Positions 35,001 to 47,307 are shown, counted from the stretch's first letter. The stretch is DNA of 64,000 nucleotides from Acanthacorydalis orientalis (GCA_034766995.1 CM068315.1:22641562-22705561); one strand, 5' to 3'. Made by a program: numbers and translations. Notes: a model not told the origin generated them from the letters alone.

Positions 35001-35819
35001 ATTATGTTTGATTATTTTTTGATAAATCTATTAGTTATACTGGTATTATATTTAAGCGTATTAATTCATGTTTCAGTCTACTTCCATGAAAGAATAACAA
35101 AACAAAAAATATATTTTCTTTCATAAATAAATTTCTTTTCAGCCCGGTAATCATTTTAGATTGTTACCAGCGTCATCAATAACAATTTATTGAGTATGTT
35201 TTTACTCGACAAAATGTGGTTTTCCGAGTGAAAACATAATTTATGCGTGAAAATACTGGAAATTTGTTTAGTTCTTTGCATTATTTTCAATTAATCTCAG
35301 TGATTCGAATAAAAGCTCGAAATAAAAGCTTAAAAAAGTAATTCCTCTCATAAAAAAAATATCTTACATCTCTTTAATTAAGTGTCATAGTTCAGATATC
35401 TATACATCAATGATTCTCACACTTTTCTATTACCCACTCCTATGTTAGTAAAAATAACTAGCACACATTCCAAGATTTATATACTATACATTTGTTTATA
35501 AATTATAAACAGGTAAATGCATTTGTATGAAATCATATATAGGAACAAAACCCTCATATTTTCGACTTATTTTTTTTTAAAAAATAATTACAATTACTCT
35601 ATAATTGAAAAATAAACATCAATTGATCGCAGAACACTTAACATACCCTTCTACGAAAACCGTTGGTATTTCCCTGTTAATTTTTAATCCCCAAATTCAC
35701 AACACAACATTTTGAAATACAGTTTTGTGAATCTCCGTTAATGTGTGTTGAAATATTTCTTACTTTTGACAAATTCAAGTTTGTTTTAAAACAATAAACG
35801 TTAAAAACTGTAAATTAAG

Positions 35820-36040
35820 AGTGTGTTCTTTGCAAATGAATTCTTTCCTCAGTCCCACATAGTACAACCAAACATTTCTGTTCGAAAATGTTCAATAAAT
35901 CATCACTGTTGGTTTTTATTCATAACGTCAAAGCACTGTATCGAACATTTTTTGATCAGAAGAGTTTGTCGTGGTTTGTGGGGGATGAAAAAGAAGTCAT
36001 CGGTGAAAGTGAACTTGGCCACGGTGTTCGTGTAAAAGGT
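35820..36040. repeat. family F foldback
   Basis: Two family F segments in opposite orientation. The left half reads 'gcaaatgaattctttcctca' then 'gttcaataaatcatcactg' (minus orientation). The right half reads 'gaacattttttgatcagaag', 'gtggtttgtgggggatga' and 'aacttggccacggtgttcg' (plus orientation). Confidence 0.5.
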
Positions 36041-36049
36041 TGATAGTAA

Positions 36050-37655
36050 AAGAATAAAAAAGAGTAACTGTTACAAACGGTCGTACATTAGCAGCAATTA
36101 AAGATGAGGTTGTGTTGAAAACGCCAGGTCGATAGCCTGCAGACTAGTTTTGACACCTCGCGAACTACTAGCAAGCATGATTAGCAAGCAGTTCACTCCA
36201 CACCAACTGTAAAATGGAAATGAATTGCGATTACAACGAACGGCAGAACATATAAGCGAAGTGGAAGAAGTTTCCCCACCATTCCGCACGAAACGTGAAT
36301 GCGATCAGCATCATCACTGAAGAACAAATGGCCGTTGCCGTCAGCGTAAAGCTAACAGTATTTACTGGTTTCTCGACCGGTAACGTTCGGAAGACCAGTT
36401 CAGTCGGTCAATCAATTACTGTTTATGTATAAAACATACGGATTTACAGACAGACACGCGAGTAGTAGAAATCCACCGTTCAGTGTCAGTGCTTTGGCGG
36501 GCAGAACTCGCGAATATATGGGTCAGTCGTCGGAGTGGTTCGGTCATTGAAAACGAAATTGTCGTTGAACGAGATCCGTCGTTTCGTTAAAAACTTACAT
36601 TGTTTGAAATACGATATCGATTTCATCTTTCACGGTTCGAACATTTGAAATAAATAAATAAACACGCAGAGAGATATTTAGGAGGATTAAAATATACTCA
36701 AGGTCTACGAGTGCGACAAAAAAAAAACTTGCAGATCTTTAACTTATTCGATATTAAATGTTCTTAAACGAACGAATACGATTGTTCAGCGGTCGATCGG
36801 TAATGTTCAACGATAATGTGATTATTGTCATAAATGCCAGTACGTTCTGAAGCGGCCGAAATATCCTTTTCAGATATCAATCGATTGATAATCATGTTAC
36901 GATATTCGTTTTAAATCTAAATCCAATAAGAAAATTGTTTCTGAATACGCGGCCTGCGGTTTACAAAAACCGTAAACATTCGATAAGTCTCTAAATAGAT
37001 ATAAACGTTCAATCGATTAAATAAAAGTATTTATAACGATCCAGTATCGGAAAAATAAACAAAGTTTTCGTTTAAACTCTCCATATAAAAAAAAAAAATA
37101 ATTAAATAATAAAAGAGATTATAAAACAAGTAATTAGAGATTCAGTTACTGTTCGGTTCGTGCTCGAGTCATGATAAATTTCTACTAATTTAAACTTTAA
37201 CTCTGCGCCGAAGATAAAAAAAAAACTGTACACTGTCTGATAACTTTCTCGTGTTTTTGTCATTTGTAAGATAATAAGAACTGTTTAATACATTCGTTGT
37301 AATCACATTTGAAAAACATAACTGTTTTCAATCAAATTTATTAACTGTAATATCGTTAAGAGCTTTACTAAGATTTAATTTATATATTTATTCATTCTTT
37401 ACATTTTCCGAAAAAGCTGACGTGAATATCCAATCAACATTATTTCGGAGTAAACGCATTTTTCGCTGTTCTTGAAATATCAGTTAAAAATACAGAATAG
37501 TATAAACGACAAATCGTGAAAAGCGCACGGATATAAATCGACTTGTAAAAAACACACTGATTTATTTACACGACTGTGAAAAGTGTGATACGGTACATAA
37601 GACACTCGCATATCGAATAACAGTCTCGAGACACAATCATCACAGATCGAAAACA
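36050..37655 (+). promoter_or_regulatory. candidate promoter and 5' leader of the secreted-protein gene
   Basis: About 1.6 kb directly upstream of the start codon at 37656, free of microsatellites and recognisable transposons and less AT-biased than its surroundings, particularly 36090-36600. A TATA-like TATAAAA lies at 36428-36434 and a TCAGT initiator-like motif at 36480-36484; their 50-bp spacing is longer than the usual 30, so they may not be a pair. No long open frame. The transcription start and any 5' untranslated exons cannot be fixed from sequence alone. Confidence 0.35.
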
Positions 37656-38204
37656 ATGGTATCTACAGACAGAACAATGGTCTTTCGTGCTAATAGCCTT
37701 CTGATTCCGATGCTTCTCATGACATTGACGTACGCACTGACATCGCAGGTAAGTTTCGCATTCTGCGTATCACTCGATTAATCTTAATTATGTTAATTAG
37801 TAGAGTCGCGAGTGTCTGCTTACACAATTTATTTAATGTTTATTGTGTTCATGATGTCACTTTGATTCGGAGATAAGATTTAACGATCTCAGCTAGATAA
37901 TGTGTTTTAATAACAGTTTCTCTTTTTCACATCGGCTCAAAGATGCATTTAACAGTAAACGTGCTAATTTGAATGACAATCGGATAAGAGTCATCACAAG
38001 TTGTTCTGTGTTATTCTTTTTCTACACGAATTTCTTGTAATATCGCCTCGTTTTTTTAGATTGTTTCTAGATTGTAATTGACTCATAGTGTGGACAGATT
38101 GAAAGAATGAATTTTAAAAGTGATGATTGTAATAATTACATTTTATATAACTGAAAGTACGGTTACAAGGACTACATGTTATAATTAGAATACACATACA
38201 CACA

Positions 38205-38255
<51 letters not shown>

Positions 38256-38810
38256 CTTATCTTTAAGAGTAGAAGAAAAAAACAGAAAAAATAACAGTTT
38301 ATTTATGGAAACGATAGAACTAAAAGAGTAAAGGAAATGTTGCAGCAAACAATATAAAAAAATCCTGATAAAGTTAAAAACTGTTTCCTGCGAGTGTAGA
38401 TTTCGAATACTCAACGCTATGGCTGTTAGTGCTGTTCTTCATATGAGTAAAATCCGAGATCTTAGATATACTTAGAAAACATTGAAAAGTATATATATAT
38501 ATTTTTTAAATCACTTGTTGGATGGTCACGTTCAACACCGGGATATATCTTCAGGTTGGAAACTGGGAGATCTAAACTAGCAGTTTTCGTACTTAAATTC
38601 GCGGTGGATAAAATTACTCTACATGAACGATCTACAAGATATACTGAAATGGTTTTTAACAGACTTAGAAATTTAAACAGAACCTCTGATATGTAACATT
38701 TTACGTAGATTATTTGTGCGTATGATTTGTTAATTTATTATTTTTAGGGTTCAGCGAGCGGTGGGCAAACGCAACAAGCAGTGAGCGGAGCTACTGCTTG
38801 CTATACTACT

Positions 38811-38811
<1 letters not shown>
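37656..38811 (+). CDS. secreted or membrane protein, N-terminal two exons (hypothetical)
   Basis: Candidate host gene of unknown function. Exon 1 (37656-37748, 31 codons) starts at an ATG in good context (acaATGg), with a second ATG in the same context seven codons on. It encodes a signal-peptide-like stretch: basic start, then 'LLIPMLLMTLTYALTS'. It ends in CAG followed by a strong donor, gtaagt. Exon 2 (38748-38811) follows a consensus acceptor (tttttag) and continues the frame with 'GSASGGQTQQAVSGATACYT', then ends one base into a codon before a gtatat donor. Intron 1 is 999 bp and holds a TA array. Exon 2 is less AT-rich than its flanks. The phase-1 exit right after a first cysteine is common before extracellular cysteine-rich modules, but no later exon is recognisable within the window, so the rest must lie beyond 64000 or in small exons I cannot see. 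The domain family is unknown. Confidence 0.55.
38206..38254. repeat. (TA)n microsatellite in intron 1
   Basis: About 47 bp of TA after a short CA run. Confidence 0.95.

Positions 38812-38874
<63 letters not shown>
38812..38874. repeat. (TA)n(GA)n microsatellite
   Basis: About 32 bp of TA then about 28 bp of GA, starting at the putative donor site of exon 2. Confidence 0.95.
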
Positions 38875-38876
<2 letters not shown>

Positions 38877-39242
38877 CAGGTACATAATATATTTGCATCG
38901 AAATGAATTAAGAAAAAACAAGTCTTCTTTACTAACTTATTGTCTTCATCAATATTTTAAAAATCTTAAAAAAATTATTTATAAAAAATTCATATTTCAC
39001 ATTTACTAATTAAATTTAAATCGTACATTTTTAAAATGAAAACTAATAATAAAAACGAGACAAGATTCTATTAAGAGAAATCAATTGAATGATTGTGTAA
39101 TCATATTCTGATAAAATTCACACATTTTTATAAATGATAGATTGGTAGGTAATAGAAAATATTCATTCAATCGCTTTTTATGAAAAACGAGATTTATTAA
39201 ATATCAGTTTTATATACTGAAATTAATAAAACATTTGTAATG
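38875..39242. other. non-coding stretch
   Basis: AT-rich, presumed intron; nothing recognised. Confidence 0.4.
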
Positions 39243-39252
39243 AATATACATA

Positions 39253-39313
<61 letters not shown>
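39243..39313. repeat. (TA)n microsatellite
   Basis: About 70 bp of TA with early GTA interruptions. Confidence 0.95.
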
Positions 39314-39316
<3 letters not shown>

Positions 39317-39449
39317 TTCAAAAAGAAAACGTGTTTTGCTTCAAATGAAAAAACGGACAGTTTATTCTTTTGACTATATAAATTAATTTATGTGATGTTC
39401 AGGTCTATAATTCTTTTCTTGAAAATATCAGCAGTTACTTACATCACAA

Positions 39450-39470
39450 TACACACACACACACACACAT

Positions 39471-39507
<37 letters not shown>

Positions 39508-39535
39508 ATATATATATATATATATGTGTGTGTGT
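39450..39535. repeat. (CA)n(TA)n(TG)n palindromic microsatellite
   Basis: CA run, TA core with a small TTTAA break, then TG run; the whole is self-complementary. Confidence 0.95.
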
Positions 39536-39885
39536 TACCATATTTTGAAGACTATCTATTAAAAGCTCGCTAATAAATATCAACGGTCGTGAATCATATT
39601 AAATTTTTTTTTAATTGTGATCTTAATTATAGATGAGATGATCAGAAACATGTATAATATTTTCACTAATTAATTACGAATTTTATTTTTAATAAGTCCT
39701 TCATTTTATCTCATCCAAATAAAACATTTACATTTGTTGATCTTTGTTCGTTCTATATTTAAATTTTAAAATATAATACCAAACTTTGTTCAGTCAAGAT
39801 GACATAAAAGAATCATTTGTGTACGTTTGTATATATATTATACAACAATTTTAAAACACCTTGATTTATAAAACAATAAATAAAC

Positions 39886-39905
39886 ACACACACATGTACA
39901 AATAT

Positions 39906-39958
<53 letters not shown>
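39886..39958. repeat. (CA)n(TA)n microsatellite
   Basis: CA run and about 50 bp of TA. Confidence 0.95.
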
Positions 39959-39960
<2 letters not shown>

Positions 39961-40036
39961 GTCAATTTTTATTAGTTGTTTTATGAATCAAGGTAATTTA
40001 AAAATGTTGAACTACTGAATAAAATTACTTCAAAAT

Positions 40037-40167
<131 letters not shown>

Positions 40168-40229
40168 TAGGTTGCATATTAATTTATAAAATATTTTTTT
40201 ATTTTAATAATTTACGTAATATTTATAAT

Positions 40230-40370
40230 ATTCTGTATACAAATTAATTTGATGCCTTTGAATTGAATCAACCATAAGTTTATTTTAAATTAAAATATTT
40301 TCTCGTCGTCGTGGGATTTTGAAGTACCAACCTTAACATTTAAAACAACTATACATTTTGACCGTGCCAT
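40230..40370 (+). mobile_element. mariner family M, 5' fragment
   Basis: Matches the first 140 bp of the mariner at 26851: 'acaaattaatttgatgcctt', 'gaattgaatcaaccataa', 'atattttctcgtcgtcgt' and 'aagtaccaaccttaac'. It includes part of the terminal repeat and the leader, ends before the start codon and encodes nothing. Confidence 0.75.
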
Positions 40371-40904
40371 GTAACGATAATTTATATTTTAAGTCAAAAA
40401 AAATGTCATCAATGTACTTACGATTAATGCAAATTTAACTCACTGCGAACACGATACCCTGAAATTAAAAAAACATATAAAACATATTTTCTTTGCAATG
40501 TTTTCAGACACTTGTGTAAAGAATCTGATTTGAAAAGTTTAAACAGTAATGTTTACTTTCGAAGATTTCGAAGAATAAACCATAACTAAATATTAAATCA
40601 TAAAGAGGAGTTGATAAACTAAATGCAATTATATCATATTTAATTAATATTCATTTTATATTGACTTTAGTCTGATATAGAAAGTTATAAAGGAGGAACG
40701 ATATAGAGACGTACAGAAAACAAATAAAAAGCAAGCATTGTAGAGTAATTAGCATAAGTGTGTGATTAATCGATTGTTAATTTGGAGTGACGTTGAAGTT
40801 TGAAATTTAATATGAAGCGAAATATGAATATAATGTCTTGACTAGTGTCTTGCGAATGATTTCTTTTTTCATCTCATAAACTGCAAGATAATCTTCTGAT
40901 TAAA
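40371..40904. other. non-coding stretch
   Basis: AT-rich; nothing recognised. Confidence 0.4.
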
Positions 40905-41110
40905 CATGTTCAATACATCAGATTTTCCTGTACCTTAGGGATATGAAGATGGTGGCGCAATCACCGGCGAAATCCGTATAAACAGCAATCAAAAATGATC
41001 AATATTGGTTTATTGAACAGTTTTGATAACAATTTTTTTTCTGGTCTGTGGGATGAGAAAATTGTGAAAAGGAATTTAGCGAAAGTGTCAAAATTGTGTC
41101 TGATAACATA
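40905..41110 (+). repeat. dispersed family F copy
   Basis: Good copy: 'ttttcctgtaccttaggga', 'tgaagatggtggcgcaatca', 'gcgaaatccgtataaacagc', 'aatcaaaaatgatcaatatt', 'ggtctgtgggatgagaaaat' and 'ttagcgaaagtgtc'. Confidence 0.6.
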
Positions 41111-42599
41111 TATTCGATCAAGATTCAAACGTTGATTGTTTTCGCTGTTTCAAAACTTATTTCAAAAAACAGCACTTCTTACAGGATATCCCAACATATT
41201 TCATTTTATAGAATATCAATCCCTACTATTATTATCCAGAAAAGAAATGATACTTAAACTCGAAACGACTTGTGAATCTTACTCAGATATTCTTACGTAC
41301 GAACAACAAAATCAAGGTTGTGAATTTTAGCGCAGTGAATTTTATTTTCGGACCATATTCGACACAGTCGCATTATCCAATGAGTACGTATTTTTCGATT
41401 CTCTCGATTTTACCGGACAAGGTCGTCCGACAAGAAAAACAAAATGTGTTCGGGGCAGTGCATCGGCACCGTCAAAAAAGAAAAAAAAAACAGTCAAATA
41501 ATAAGCATAAAAATCAGTATATTTATAGGAATATTCGTATACGTCTCGACAATGCAGTTTTATGAGAATATTTTACTGTTATCAGCGACTTTTTTTATCC
41601 GTTACACATGGACCCAAGCCGACCAAACCTGTTCTTGTCGAACACAAAATGTTTGACAAATAAACGCTTACTCATGCGATTACGAATTTTCGATTTTTGT
41701 AAAGCACGGTATGTATTGTAAGAAGATGAATGATAGTGTGTTGTATTGTTTTTCATCGTGTTCGCGGATGATAAAAACAAATAGTACTTTTGGACAAACA
41801 TCAAAGAGCATTGACACCGCTTGTGATTCTTATATATTGATGTATGCAGTCAATTTCATAGGATGGTGATGGGTTTTTTTCCTCAGAGCCGGAACTCAGT
41901 TCAAAATACTGTTAATTCGTTTCTGCGTCAATGAGGTTTATTGCCAATTAACACTTTTTTATAACTTATTTCAGTACTACTTTTATAAATAAATTTATAA
42001 GTTTATATCTACTCGCATTCTTATATAATATTTATTCAATGGTGTTTCGGGAGTTCACCGTATACATCGATTTTCTAGTATAATGTTTACACTTTTTTTC
42101 TATACAATTTGATATAAAAGTTGTATACTGAACAGATAACTGAAAGAATCTATTTTTGTATTTTTTTTTCTTAAAAGATATAATTCCCTATACATTATGT
42201 ATATCTGGTTGTATTGATTCTTCTTCTTTTCAGTTTACACACAGTACACTTTTTCTCAACACTTATTACAGAGACATTGCCATTTAAATTGAAATGTAGT
42301 TTATATTTATCATGGATTCTTAATCGAGTCTCTGTGGTTCTTGTAATTTTAATTAGTAATTTAAATAGAAAGTACTGTTCCGTACTGACCGAGTACTTTA
42401 TTAGTTTATAGGCAGGATTGTACGTTGATTGTTCTTTTCTTACATTATCTTTATTTAGTGCCAATGTCTAGAAATTTCCAGTACTTCACATTAAGTCATA
42501 TATGTTATGGAATATTTCTCCCAGTTTGAAATATTTTTACAGCAATTCATATTCCAAAATATAATATTTACATTCATATTTTGATCGGTTAGATTAAGT
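41111..42599. other. non-coding stretch
   Basis: No recognised gene. Overlapping open frames at 41136-41656 (plus) and 42195-42464 (minus) show no domain. The latter lies directly downstream of the LINE ORF1 remnant and could be part of the same element. Confidence 0.4.
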
Positions 42600-43430
42600 T
42601 TCTTGAAGAATGTTCAATGTTTTGTTTCTGGCTGGACGAAGAATAGTTTTTTATGTTTTTCCTGAAGGAGTGTGTAGTCATACTCGCATCTATAGTAGCT
42701 ATTTGTTGTCTGTTTTCTATCAAATAATGTGTTTCGTCTCTATGTTTATTTTGATATTCCATTTTTATTTGTTTGTCTTTCTCATAATTACATTTAAACT
42801 CCTGTCAATTTACTTGTAGAACCGCATAACTAATAAAGAGTGTTTTATCGCCTTCTCTCATTATTGGTAATAATTTCATTATAAATTATTTTCCTAGTAA
42901 AGTAGTCAATAACAATCCTTTTGTACCTTTTAGACGTTTTCTAATATCCATGATAACTTTATATCTTTACCCGAAAAAATCTGAACCACAATCAATATTA
43001 TGTTTTTGTGGGACTGCAATCTACGGACATCATCTATAAACCGTTCATTCATTTGTATATTCATTTTTCCCTTTATTATTCCACATACTTTTTGTTCGGT
43101 GTCTTCCCACGGTTCATTTCCTTCTTCTTCGACGGCATAGAATATTCAGTTTTTGTTTTTATTTTTTATTTTCAATTGTCTTAATTCGTTTAGCATTTCA
43201 ATGTTTTCTTTTTTAATTGTTTTTCATTTCTTTATTGAATTATATCATCGTATCTTTTATTATTTTCATAATACTGCATTCCACTTTACCTATTTTCTTG
43301 TCCATTACAACAGACCTGTTGATGATTCTATCGAGTTTTTTTTTCAAATACATGATTTATGTTTATTTATATTCACACAATTCAAACGGTTGTTGATTGG
43401 TGAACAGACTATAAGCTGAATTTGAAACAC
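42600..43430 (-). pseudogene. probable LINE ORF1 remnant
   Basis: The minus strand is rich in Lys, Glu and Asn codons and gives, across frames, 'VMDKKIGKVECSIMKIIKDT', a Lys/Glu-rich coiled-coil-like region, 'GRHRTKSMWNNKGKNEYTNE', 'HKNI', and 'LKGTKRIVIDYFTRKIIYNE' followed by 'IITNNERRR'. The last block matches the common ORF1 pattern of arthropod non-LTR retrotransposons, in which 'LKGTKIFI' precedes an acidic-basic helix ('TKEERKIQ'-like). It would bind element RNA in a ribonucleoprotein. Many stops and shifts make it dead. Downstream endonuclease and reverse transcriptase were not found. Confidence 0.5.
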
Positions 43431-44405
43431 AATTATTTCAAATTTGAGGTATGCTTTTATTTGTCTCGTTTAAGTAACTGAGAAATTAATGATTAAAAAT
43501 TGATTTGTCTGAAGTTACATTTCAATAAAAATCCTCTGAATATAATTACATGTTTTCTTATATAGAAGATAAACACACTTTTAGAATAGTTTTCGAAATG
43601 CCATCGACTCTTATTTTTCTTAAGTTTCTCTCCACTTTTTTACATCTTACATACAACTTTAAAACAACGCATATATTTTAACAAATGCTCAGTTAATATT
43701 TCGAGCTCATTAACGTGTTAATTAGTTTGATGGACATGCAATTAGTCCGAAATATGAAGATGCAAAAAAGTATCCGCGAGACACATGTGGTCATTCACTT
43801 ATATGATGAACAAATTTCAAGATTAATGTGAATATGTATTATAACGATGCAAATTCGGTTGATTAGTAAAAGTTCAACACCTTAATTTTTTTATAATGTA
43901 ATCGATATGTTAAAAAAAGTTCGAATCATGTTCTAGACTGGCTTAAATTATAAATGTTAAGAATTCGACACGAGAGTCCTGTCAGATATCTTATAAGCTT
44001 TTTAATCATTCTGATAAAACTGAGCGTGGATTTCTTGCCAGTGAATTAATTATTTTTTTGTAAAAAAAGTATACTCTTTACAATGTTTCTAAATATGTTT
44101 TATTTTTAATAAATACCGATCTGGTCCCAGTCAATTATAACTTAGACGCGTGAGAAATCTTTTAAAGAAATTTTTATGCAAGTTTTTTTATATTAAACGC
44201 TCAACAATTTGGTCTACACACCTTACACCGATACTTGATATAAAATATTTTTGTAAGCAATGAAATATATAACGATAAAACGATTAAATCTGTATGTGAT
44301 AGTATCTATATTTATTATATTAAAAACAGAACGTTCTCTTCTTAACATTTTTATAAATCGTGCTATTATAAACTTCTTTCCATTTCATGATAAATATTTT
44401 AATTA
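43431..44405. other. non-coding stretch
   Basis: AT-rich; nothing recognised. Confidence 0.4.
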
Positions 44406-44935
44406 TTAGCTGTAGAAATTAATTCGGTGCCTTATTTTTAAAGCAAATGAATGTTTATTTACGAAAAAATGGAATCTATTTTAATCCTCAAAATATCCCC
44501 TATTATTGTGTATGACATTGCATCATCTGTCGGGTGACTGACGAATCTCTTGTCAAAAAAAAAAATGGCGATTTTGAATCGATGAAATCGTTTATGTATT
44601 TTCGGACCTATTCCACTCTTTTAGCATTTTTTGCATATTCTATTCGTCACAACACCCTCACTCCAAAGCCGACCAAATCATTCCCAAGGCTTTAGTAGCA
44701 TTTTTTTCGCCTGCAATACGAAAAATGTGCAATGCCTAATATACTGCTCTTCGGACGTCATCGTGTTCACTACTGTTTTGTGAGGTTATGCTAACTGCTA
44801 GACCAAGACATACAGTGCGTTTTTAAATGTTAAAGGTTAGCACTTAGAAATCCTAAGACGACGAGATAATATTTTAATTTAAAACAGATTTATGATTGAT
44901 TTAATTTAAATGCACCGAATTATTTTTTATATTTA
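44406..44935 (-). mobile_element. mariner family M, internally deleted copy
   Basis: About 530 bp in reverse orientation. The left end reads 'ttagctgtagaaattaattc'; the right end is eroded after 'gcaccgaatta'. The minus strand contains the 5' leader, the start of the transposase ('gaagagcagtatattaggca' region), then jumps to the 3' end ('tttcatcgattcaaaatcgc') and finishes with the usual 'gatattttgaggatt'. The jump occurs at the same place ('atgctaaaa.agtgg') as in the copy at 59788-60882. It cannot encode a transposase. Confidence 0.8.
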
Positions 44936-44965
44936 ATGATTTAAAGATGTTCTTTTCAATGCAAA

Positions 44966-46630
44966 CACTGGATCAAAAAAGTCTCCATACAGCTATCTGT
45001 AACAAAGATTTTCGCTGGTTTTATTCTGAATTGTTTAATTTTTTAAAACTTTTTATGATTGATTGCAACCTAAATAGTAACTTTAATGAGCTATCATAAA
45101 ATTAATCATATTTATTTGTTATTTAAAAATTAATGTTATGTTAAACAACGATACCTTACTAACAGGCGTCAAAAAAGTTTTCATACAGTAAGAATTATTC
45201 TATGGGATTTACTTATTTGTCGTTGGAGAAGTCCCCATTTTACTGGTACTTGTTCGATTGTTAGTGTGCTAAAGGATGTCAGTTTCCAATTTAGTTTCGC
45301 TTAGTGTGGTTGAAATATGTAGACCTTTAAATGTGAAATACCTTTGTCAATTCGTGAATTAATTATTAGTTTAAGATCTGAAGAACACTCTTTGAACAGG
45401 TAGCAAAAACTGTCAAAAAGTCACATGCAACAGTGCAATTTATAGTAAATAAACATAAAAAAACTAAAAACAATTGAAAATGTACCTCGTTCTGGTCGAC
45501 CAAGAAAATTTGAAAATATACACAGACGAACTATTCTTAGAATTATCATACATGAAAATCTCAAAATAAGTGCACCTAAGCTCACAACCATGCTAAAAAA
45601 TGAATATAAAATAGAAATTGTACCCGAAACAGTAATAAATGTATTACGCAAAGCGGGATTTAAAGGACGTATACCCAGGAAAAAACCTTACATTAGTAAG
45701 TGAAATAAAATACTAAGATTAGAATTTGTAAAGGCACATGTTAATAAGCCTCCAAGCTTTTGGAAATCAGTTCTGTTCACTAATGAGACAAAATTTTATG
45801 TTTCTGGCTCTGATGGAAGGATTATGGTATGAAGGGAGAAAGACGAAGAGCTAAAAACTAAAATTTTGTGTTCAACTGTTAAGTATGGTGGAGGTAATGT
45901 TCTAGTCTGGGGGTCTATGAGTGCCTCAGGAGTTGGAAATTTGAAATTTATTGAAGGTACAATGGATCAACTCGTATATTTGGATATATTGAAAGAAAAT
46001 TTAATATCTAGTGCCCAAAAACTCGAACTTGGGGAATCATTTATCTTCCAACAAGACAACAAACCCAAGCATACAGAACGGCGGGTCAAGGAATGGGTGA
46101 TATATAATGTAACAAAACAACTTTATACACCCCCACAATCACCAAATATGAATCCAATAGAGCATTTGTGGAACGAAATAGGAAGAAGAATTAAAAATAT
46201 ATACCATTCGAAACAAAGAACAGTTAAAAGTTGCCATATAAAAAGAATGGAATTCCATCGATTCGGATGTAATAAATAAATTTATAAACGGAATGAAAAA
46301 ACGCATGCTGGAGGTAATAAATGAAAAGGGTGATTCAACAAGTTACTAATGTTTCAAAAAGACTAATACAATTTATTTATTTTAATAAATAATTACTATG
46401 CCTATTTAAGTATATGGAGACTTTTTTGGATTTCATATACTGACTTTTGTTATTGTAACTTGTTCTTGATTTAACTGTTTAATAATATAATATTTTCTTT
46501 GTATCATTCTCTTTGTATGACTACAAAATATATGTGATCTGCATATTTCCATAATAAATACAATATTGTTGTTATTATAAACAAAAAACTAAAAGTATTA
46601 CAAGTGTATGGAGACTTTTTTGATTCAGTG
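44966..46630 (+). mobile_element. Tc1-like element with doubled terminal repeats
   Basis: 1665 bp. The outer ends read inward 'cactggatcaaaaaagtctc' (left) and 'cactgaatcaaaaaagtctc' (right). A second copy of the motif sits about 200 bp inside each end: 'gtcaaaaaagttttcatac' near 45166 and 'tccaaaaaagtctccatata' (as complement) near 46411-46430. This is the inverted-repeat/direct-repeat layout known from Sleeping Beauty and some insect Tc1 elements. TA follows the right end; the left flank is AA. The transposase inside is broken. Confidence 0.9.
45316..46349 (+). pseudogene. Tc1-like transposase (DD34E), broken
   Basis: Reads, across frames, 'LIISLRSEEHSL', 'VAKTVKKSHATVQFIVNKHK' (first helix-turn-helix), 'VPRSGRPRKFENIHRRTILR' (GRPR hook), a second helix-turn-helix, 'VLRKAGFKGRIPRKKPYISK', then 'LEFVKAHVNKPPSFWKSVLF', 'TNETKFYVSGSDG', 'VKYGGGNVLVWGSMSASGVG', 'FQQDNKPKHTERRVKEW' and 'SPNMNPIEHLWNEIGRRIK', ending 'MLEVINEKGDSTSY'. 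The second aspartate and the glutamate are 34 residues apart. The first catalytic aspartate is replaced by asparagine ('FTNE'), two tryptophan-like codons are TGA stops, and one frameshift lies near 46220. The open part at 45866-46279 covers most of the catalytic domain. Inactive. Confidence 0.9.
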
Positions 46631-46869
46631 TATTTAACAACAGAATTGTTGTGGTTGCTTCGTTAAAATTTCAAGTGAATATTTTTTTAATGTCGCATAG
46701 ATATAGACTTTCGTTTGGTGTTGAAAAAAAGTTGTGTTGAACTGTTGATTGTAGTAGAAGAGAATAATCGAATGACTAATTATTTTTTATTCGAAATATG
46801 TTTTTTTTAAAAGTTAACAAACTTGGCTTTGAAATACTTGAAATGATATTTACACTGCATATTTAAATA

Positions 46870-46876
46870 AATATAC

Positions 46877-46924
<48 letters not shown>

Positions 46925-46970
46925 GATGTGTGTGTGTATGTGTATGAAATATGTTGGCGTGTGTGTACAT
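46870..46970. repeat. (TA)n microsatellite with TG runs
   Basis: About 50 bp of TA followed by TG-rich sequence. Confidence 0.95.
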
Positions 46971-47307
46971 CAATATAAAGATGCAAATTTTTGTTCACAC
47001 TTAAAGAACCAAGGTTATCAACGTCAAAATGAAATTAATTTGAATATAATTGATTATGTAAAAATGATTAGGTAATATAACTGAGGAGTATAATTTATGC
47101 GTGTAATTAAAACATAAAATCCAACAATCGCACAATTCAAACTTCCACAACCTATTGGCACAGAGAGAGAAAGATTGTCAGGAACGTCTTATAGAAGAAC
47201 AGCTCCTTCGTTCATTAGTGGATATTATTTTATAAATAATTAAACGTTTAATAACTACATTCGGATTTATTAAACAGTTGTTTGTGTATCAGTAAATGTA
47301 TTTTTAA

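Larger units (their letters stand above)
34225..36049. other. non-coding stretch with family F copies
   Basis: No gene seen. Family F material lies at 34840-35000 and 35820-36040. 34410-34760 is ordinary AT-rich sequence. Confidence 0.45.
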
